From the NCBI GenBank assembly GCA_040905865.1, contig JBBDQU010000033.1:1-39186 (forward strand): a DNA stretch of 39,186 nucleotides, given 5' to 3'. The notes under the pieces were generated by a model. That model was not told the origin of the DNA and did not search any database. It saw nothing but the letters and a program-made list of their open reading frames with translations. The stretch comes from Alphaproteobacteria bacterium (lineage in GTDB: Bacteria; Pseudomonadota; Alphaproteobacteria; UBA8366; GCA-2717185). Numbering within the stretch: the first letter of the stretch is position 1; the number at the start of each line of letters is the position of its first letter. Below are positions 35,600-39,186 of the stretch, piece by piece. Made by a program: the position numbers and the translations under genes.

Positions 35600-37411
35600 A
35601 TGGCGTTTCCTAATCGACTGCTGGAGGATATCCGCGCCCGTACGGGGCTGGTGGATGTGGTGTCCAAACGGGTCAGGCTGACCCGCAAGGGCCGGGAACA
35701 CATAGGCCTGTGCCCGTTCCACAACGAAAAATCGCCCTCCTTCACGGTCAACGAGGAAAAGGGCTTCTATCACTGTTTTGGCTGCGGTGCGCATGGCGAC
35801 GTGATTTCCTTCGTGATGAACACCAGCGGCCTTTCCTTTCCCGAAGCGGTGGAACAGCTGGCGAATGATGCGGGGCTGGAAATTCCGGTGGAAACGCCGG
35901 AAGCGCGCGAACAGGCGCAGCGTCAGGCGGGACTGCACGAGGTCATGGAAACCGCCTGCGCATGGTACGAGGCGCAGCTTCGCGCGCCGGCGGGCCGGGG
36001 GGCGCTGGATTACCTGCGGGAGCGCGGGCTGCGCGAGGAAACGCTCCGCCGCTTCCGGCTGGGATTCGCGCCCGATGGCGGCGGCGGGATACAGGCCGCG
36101 CTGAAGGCCGCCGGCGCGTCGGAGATGGCGATGCTCGAGGCGGGGCTGCTGCGGCGTCCGGATGATGGCCGCGCGCCCTATCCCTTCTTTCGCGACCGGG
36201 TAATGTTTCCGATTACAGACCGGCAGAACCGGGTCATCGCCTTCGGCGGCAGGATGATGGGCGACGCCAGGGCCGCGAAATACATCAACTCCCCGGATAC
36301 CGCGCTGTTTGACAAGGGGCGCACGCTCTATAACTACGCCAATGCGCGCAAGGCCAGTTTCGAATCCGGGCAGATCGTCGTGACGGAGGGCTATATGGAC
36401 GTCATTGCCCTGTCGCAGGCCGGCATCGAATCGGCAGTTGCCCCGTTGGGGACAGCGCTGACCGAGGACCAGATCAGGGCGCTGTGGCAGCTTGCCCCGG
36501 AGCCGGTGCTGTGCTTCGACGGCGATACCGCCGGCCAGCGCGCGGCAGGGCGGGGCGCGGAACGGGCGCTGCAGTTGTTGCAGCCGGGCAAATCGCTGCG
36601 TTTCGCGATGCTTCCCGCCGGCGACGACCCGGACAGCCTTGTGGCGCGGCAGGGCGTCGGCGCCATGCGCCAGGTGCTTGAGGCGGCGCGCCCCCTTTCC
36701 GATGTTGTCTGGGATATCGAAGCGGGCGCCGTCGCGCCGGATACTCCGGAACGGCGCGCGGACCTTCAGGCGCGGCTGATGAAACGGGCCGATGCGATCG
36801 CCGATGCGACGGTGCAGGAATATTACAGGGCCATGTTCCGCGACCGGTTGTGGGCGGTCTTCCGGCAAAGACGCAGCGGCCAGGGCGTGCGGGGCGCGCC
36901 GGCGGCGCATCGTGGCAGCGGCGCCGGACTGCGGCGCAACCTGGGGGGAATGAACCGGCGCGCGCAGCAGGCGGTTCTTGCGGCAATGATCAATCACCCC
37001 GCATTGCGGGACGAATTCGCCGAGGCGCTCGGCGCCCTGACTTTTGACCCTGATCTTGACAAAGTCCTCCAGCGGCTTCAAAACCTGTTTGCTGAGCGTA
37101 TAGACCTTGATTTCGCCGCAATAAAAGCCCATTTCCACCAAAGTGGCGAGGAGCGCCTGCTTGAAGGTGTTCTGGAACGGCAGGTATATGTTTTGGCGCC
37201 TTTTGCCGCGCCCGGCGCAACGGTAGAGGGCGCGCGGGAGGGGCTGGGACATTTGATCGGCCGACGGGTGCAGGAACGTCTTAAAAGCGAAGTCGCGGCG
37301 CTGGGCCGGACTGCTGCGGAATCCGCATCGGTGGAAGATGAGGCGAGGGTATTTGCGGCGAGGCGCGACGCGATTGAAAGCGATCGACTGCTTGCCGATA
37401 TAGATGAATAG
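35600..37411 (+). CDS. dnaG: DNA primase
   Basis: Synthesises RNA primers for lagging-strand replication. 603 residues. The CHC2 zinc ribbon uses C38, H41, C59 and C62 (CPFH...CFGC). The TOPRIM catalytic core has E263 in TEGYMDVIAL and D307/D309 in CFDGDTAG. The C-terminal region (about 430-600) is the helicase DnaB-binding domain, preceded by an Arg/Gly-rich linker. The conserved MAFPNRLLEDIRARTGLVDVV start fixes the ATG. It is followed 70 bp later by rpoD, reproducing the dnaG-rpoD core of the macromolecular-synthesis operon without rpsU. Confidence 0.97.
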   Translation: MAFPNRLLEDIRARTGLVDVVSKRVRLTRKGREHIGLCPFHNEKSPSFTVNEEKGFYHCFGCGAHGDVISFVMNTSGLSFPEAVEQLANDAGLEIPVETPEAREQAQRQAGLHEVMETACAWYEAQLRAPAGRGALDYLRERGLREETLRRFRLGFAPDGGGGIQAALKAAGASEMAMLEAGLLRRPDDGRAPYPFFRDRVMFPITDRQNRVIAFGGRMMGDARAAKYINSPDTALFDKGRTLYNYANARKASFESGQIVVTEGYMDVIALSQAGIESAVAPLGTALTEDQIRALWQLAPEPVLCFDGDTAGQRAAGRGAERALQLLQPGKSLRFAMLPAGDDPDSLVARQGVGAMRQVLEAARPLSDVVWDIEAGAVAPDTPERRADLQARLMKRADAIADATVQEYYRAMFRDRLWAVFRQRRSGQGVRGAPAAHRGSGAGLRRNLGGMNRRAQQAVLAAMINHPALRDEFAEALGALTFDPDLDKVLQRLQNLFAERIDLDFAAIKAHFHQSGEERLLEGVLERQVYVLAPFAAPGATVEGAREGLGHLIGRRVQERLKSEVAALGRTAAESASVEDEARVFAARRDAIESDRLLADIDE

Positions 37412-37481
37412 GCCGACAACGGCGCACCAGACCTGCCAGTTCCTGGCTATGGCAGGCCGCATAAGGTGGAGATAGTACTGG

Positions 37482-39186
37482 ATGGCAACGAAAGCGACGA
37501 CATCGCAGGTTCAGGCACCGGAGATCGTGGAAGAAACCACTGACGGACCGCTGATGGACGGACTGGGCCAGGAAGTGAAGAAGCTTCTGGCGAAGGCCAA
37601 GGAACGCGGCTACATCTCGATTGATGAACTGAACGCGATTCTGCCGCAGGATCAGGTGTCTTCCGAGCAGATCGAAGACACAATGACCATGCTCTCCGAA
37701 ATGGGCATCAATGTCGTCGATGGCGAAGAGACCGAAGAGTCCGGCGACAAGGCGTCGGATTCACTGGAAGAATCCGGCCGCATAGCCGGCAATCTTCAGG
37801 ACGATGAAATCGGCCGGACCGATGATCCCGTCCGCATGTATCTGCGCGAAATGGGCAGTGTGGAACTGCTGTCTCGCGAAGGCGAAATCGCCATCGCCAA
37901 ACGGATTGAGGCCGGCCGCGAGAAAATGATCGGCGCGCTGTGCGAAAGCCCGCTGACCATGCAGGCGATCACCCATTGGCACGATGCGCTGATGGAAGGG
38001 AAAATGCTGCTGCGCGATGTCATCGACCTGGACGCGACCTATGGCGGCGGTCCTGACAGCGACGGCATCGTCTCCCCCGTCAATGGCGCGGTCCTGCCGG
38101 CCGCCGCGGATAGCGACGACGACGAAGATGACGACGACAGCGACGATGACGATGACGATGACGACGAGGAAGAAGCGTCGCTCTCGCTGGCGGCGATGGA
38201 GCAGGCGCTGAAGCCGGAAGTCCTCGAGCGGTTCGAAAGGATATCCACGGCCTACCTGAAACTGCACCGGGCGCAGGACAAGCGGCTGGCCGCGCTGCAA
38301 AAGGGCGAGGCGGTTTCGAAATCGACCGAGCGGACCTATGAGCGGCACCGCAAGGACCTGCTGGAGTCGATGGAACAGGTTCGCCTGAACAACGCCAAGA
38401 TCGAGCAGTTGATGCATCAGCTTTACGGATACAGCAAGAAGCTGACCGGGCTCGAAGGGCGGCTGATGCGCCTGTCGATGAATTGCGGCGTGAAGCGGGA
38501 GGATTTCCTGCAGCGCTATTACGGCCATGAAATGGATCCGCACTGGCTGAACGCGGTCTCGCGGGTCAAGGCCAAGGGCTGGAAGGAGTTCGCGACCAGG
38601 CATCGCGACGAAATCAAGGAACTGCGCGCCGCCATCGTCGAAATCGCGACCGAGGCCAATATGCCGATGGGCGAATTCCGCCGCATCGTGCAGACCGTGC
38701 AGCAGGGCGAACGCGAAGCCGCCCGCGCCAAGAAGGAAATGGTCGAAGCCAACCTGCGGCTGGTGATTTCGATTGCCAAGAAATACACCAATCGCGGGCT
38801 GCAGTTTCTCGACCTGATCCAGGAAGGCAATATCGGGTTGATGAAGGCGGTCGACAAGTTCGAATACCGCCGCGGCTACAAGTTCTCGACCTATGCGACA
38901 TGGTGGATCCGCCAGGCGATCACCCGGTCGATCGCCGATCAGGCGCGCACCATCCGTATCCCGGTGCATATGATCGAAACGATCAACAAGCTGGTCCGCA
39001 CCTCGCGCCAGATGCTGCACGAAATCGGTCGCGAGCCGGTTCCCGAGGAACTGGCGATCAAGCTGCACATGCCGCTGGAAAAAGTCCGCAAGGTCCTGAA
39101 GATTGCCAAGGAGCCGATCAGTCTCGAAACGCCGATCGGCGACGAGGAGGACAGCCATCTCGGCGATTTCATCGAGGACAAGAACG
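37482..39186 (+). CDS. rpoD: RNA polymerase primary sigma factor RpoD (3' end beyond the window)
   Basis: Housekeeping sigma-70; 568 codons are present and the frame is still open at the edge. Region 1.1 (about 25-90), region 1.2 ([17 protein letters not shown], 114-130), a long non-conserved region (about 150-370), region 2 with [29 protein letters not shown] and [18 protein letters not shown], and region 3 ([18 protein letters not shown] onward) are visible. The sequence ends at [10 protein letters not shown], so region 4 is missing only because of the cut. GGAG lies about 12 nt before the ATG. A very acidic stretch interrupts the non-conserved region. Confidence 0.97.
   Translation, partial: MATKATTSQVQAPEIVEETTDGPLMDGLGQEVKKLLAKAKERGYISIDELNAILPQDQVSSEQIEDTMTMLSEMGINVVDGEETEESGDKASDSLEESGRIAGNLQDDEIGRTDDPVRMYLREMGSVELLSREGEIAIAKRIEAGREKMIGALCESPLTMQAITHWHDALMEGKMLLRDVIDLDATYGGGPDSDGIVSPVNGAVLPAAADSDDDEDDDDSDDDDDDDDEEEASLSLAAMEQALKPEVLERFERISTAYLKLHRAQDKRLAALQKGEAVSKSTERTYERHRKDLLESMEQVRLNNAKIEQLMHQLYGYSKKLTGLEGRLMRLSMNCGVKREDFLQRYYGHEMDPHWLNAVSRVKAKGWKEFATRHRDEIKELRAAIVEIATEANMPMGEFRRIVQTVQQGEREAARAKKEMVEANLRLVISIAKKYTNRGLQFLDLIQEGNIGLMKAVDKFEYRRGYKFSTYATWWIRQAITRSIADQARTIRIPVHMIETINKLVRTSRQMLHEIGREPVPEELAIKLHMPLEKVRKVLKIAKEPISLETPIGDEEDSHLGDFIEDKN
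38109..38174 (+). repeat. Low-complexity acidic tract within rpoD
   Basis: Residues 210-231 are almost only Asp and Glu with two Ser, encoded by alternating GAC/GAT codons. The tract lies in the non-conserved region between regions 1.2 and 2.1, where proteobacterial RpoD proteins commonly have acidic loops. The simple-sequence DNA could change length by slippage. Confidence 0.8.

Overview
The window is a GC-rich, densely packed bacterial chromosome segment. It most likely comes from an alphaproteobacterium, probably of the Rhodospirillales. The call rests on gene order and gene types: prs-rplY-pth-ychF, dapC-ftsK-lolA, glnK-amtB, carA-carB-greA and yqeY-dnaG-rpoD, plus a UbiH/UbiL-type ubiquinone hydroxylase. 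The assignment is inferred from protein reading; no 16S gene is present. Almost everything is core housekeeping. I see no IS element, CRISPR array, prophage or integrase.

Layout. 1-4142 (+): PRPP synthetase, ribosomal protein L25, peptidyl-tRNA hydrolase, YchF and a rhodanese. 4146-7470 (-): MTA phosphorylase, exonuclease III, a FAH-family hydrolase and a class-I glutamine-amidotransferase-like hydrolase. 7471-8089 is the only long gene-free stretch; it holds two clusters of a 10-bp iterated motif and borders a truncated MscS gene (8090-8437). 8444-14705 (+): ZIP metal transporter, threonine synthase, a large MscS-type channel and an orphan histidine kinase, with a 43-codon remnant of an MBL-fold hydrolase (10622-10753, -) between the synthase and the channel. 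14678-16587 (-): a signal-less NMT1-like binding protein and a periplasmic copper pair (PCu(A)C and DUF2946). 16795-17628 (+): a CmcJ/NvfI-type oxidoreductase.

17665-24663 (-): YajQ, LolA, FtsK, DapC-like aminotransferase, AmtB and GlnK. The glnK upstream region has a sigma-54 -24/-12 element and an NtrC-like site at a classical enhancer distance. 24955-26199 (+): a ubiquinone hydroxylase. 26194-29348 (-): a tight block of DOPA-dioxygenase-like, DUF971, Trm112-like, Lon N-domain, CnoX-like thioredoxin and ProXp-ala-like editing genes. Then tRNA-Gly(GCC), and greA, carB and carA (-). 35070-39186 (+): GatB/YqeY-domain protein, primase, and RpoD cut by the window edge.

I found no convincing new multi-gene system. 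The points most worth a second look are the helically phased decamer repeats beside a broken MscS gene, the hidden MBL remnant, a 67-bp imperfect palindrome between lolA and yajQ, the dyad-rich promoter of the orphan kinase, and the well-formed nitrogen-control region of glnK-amtB.
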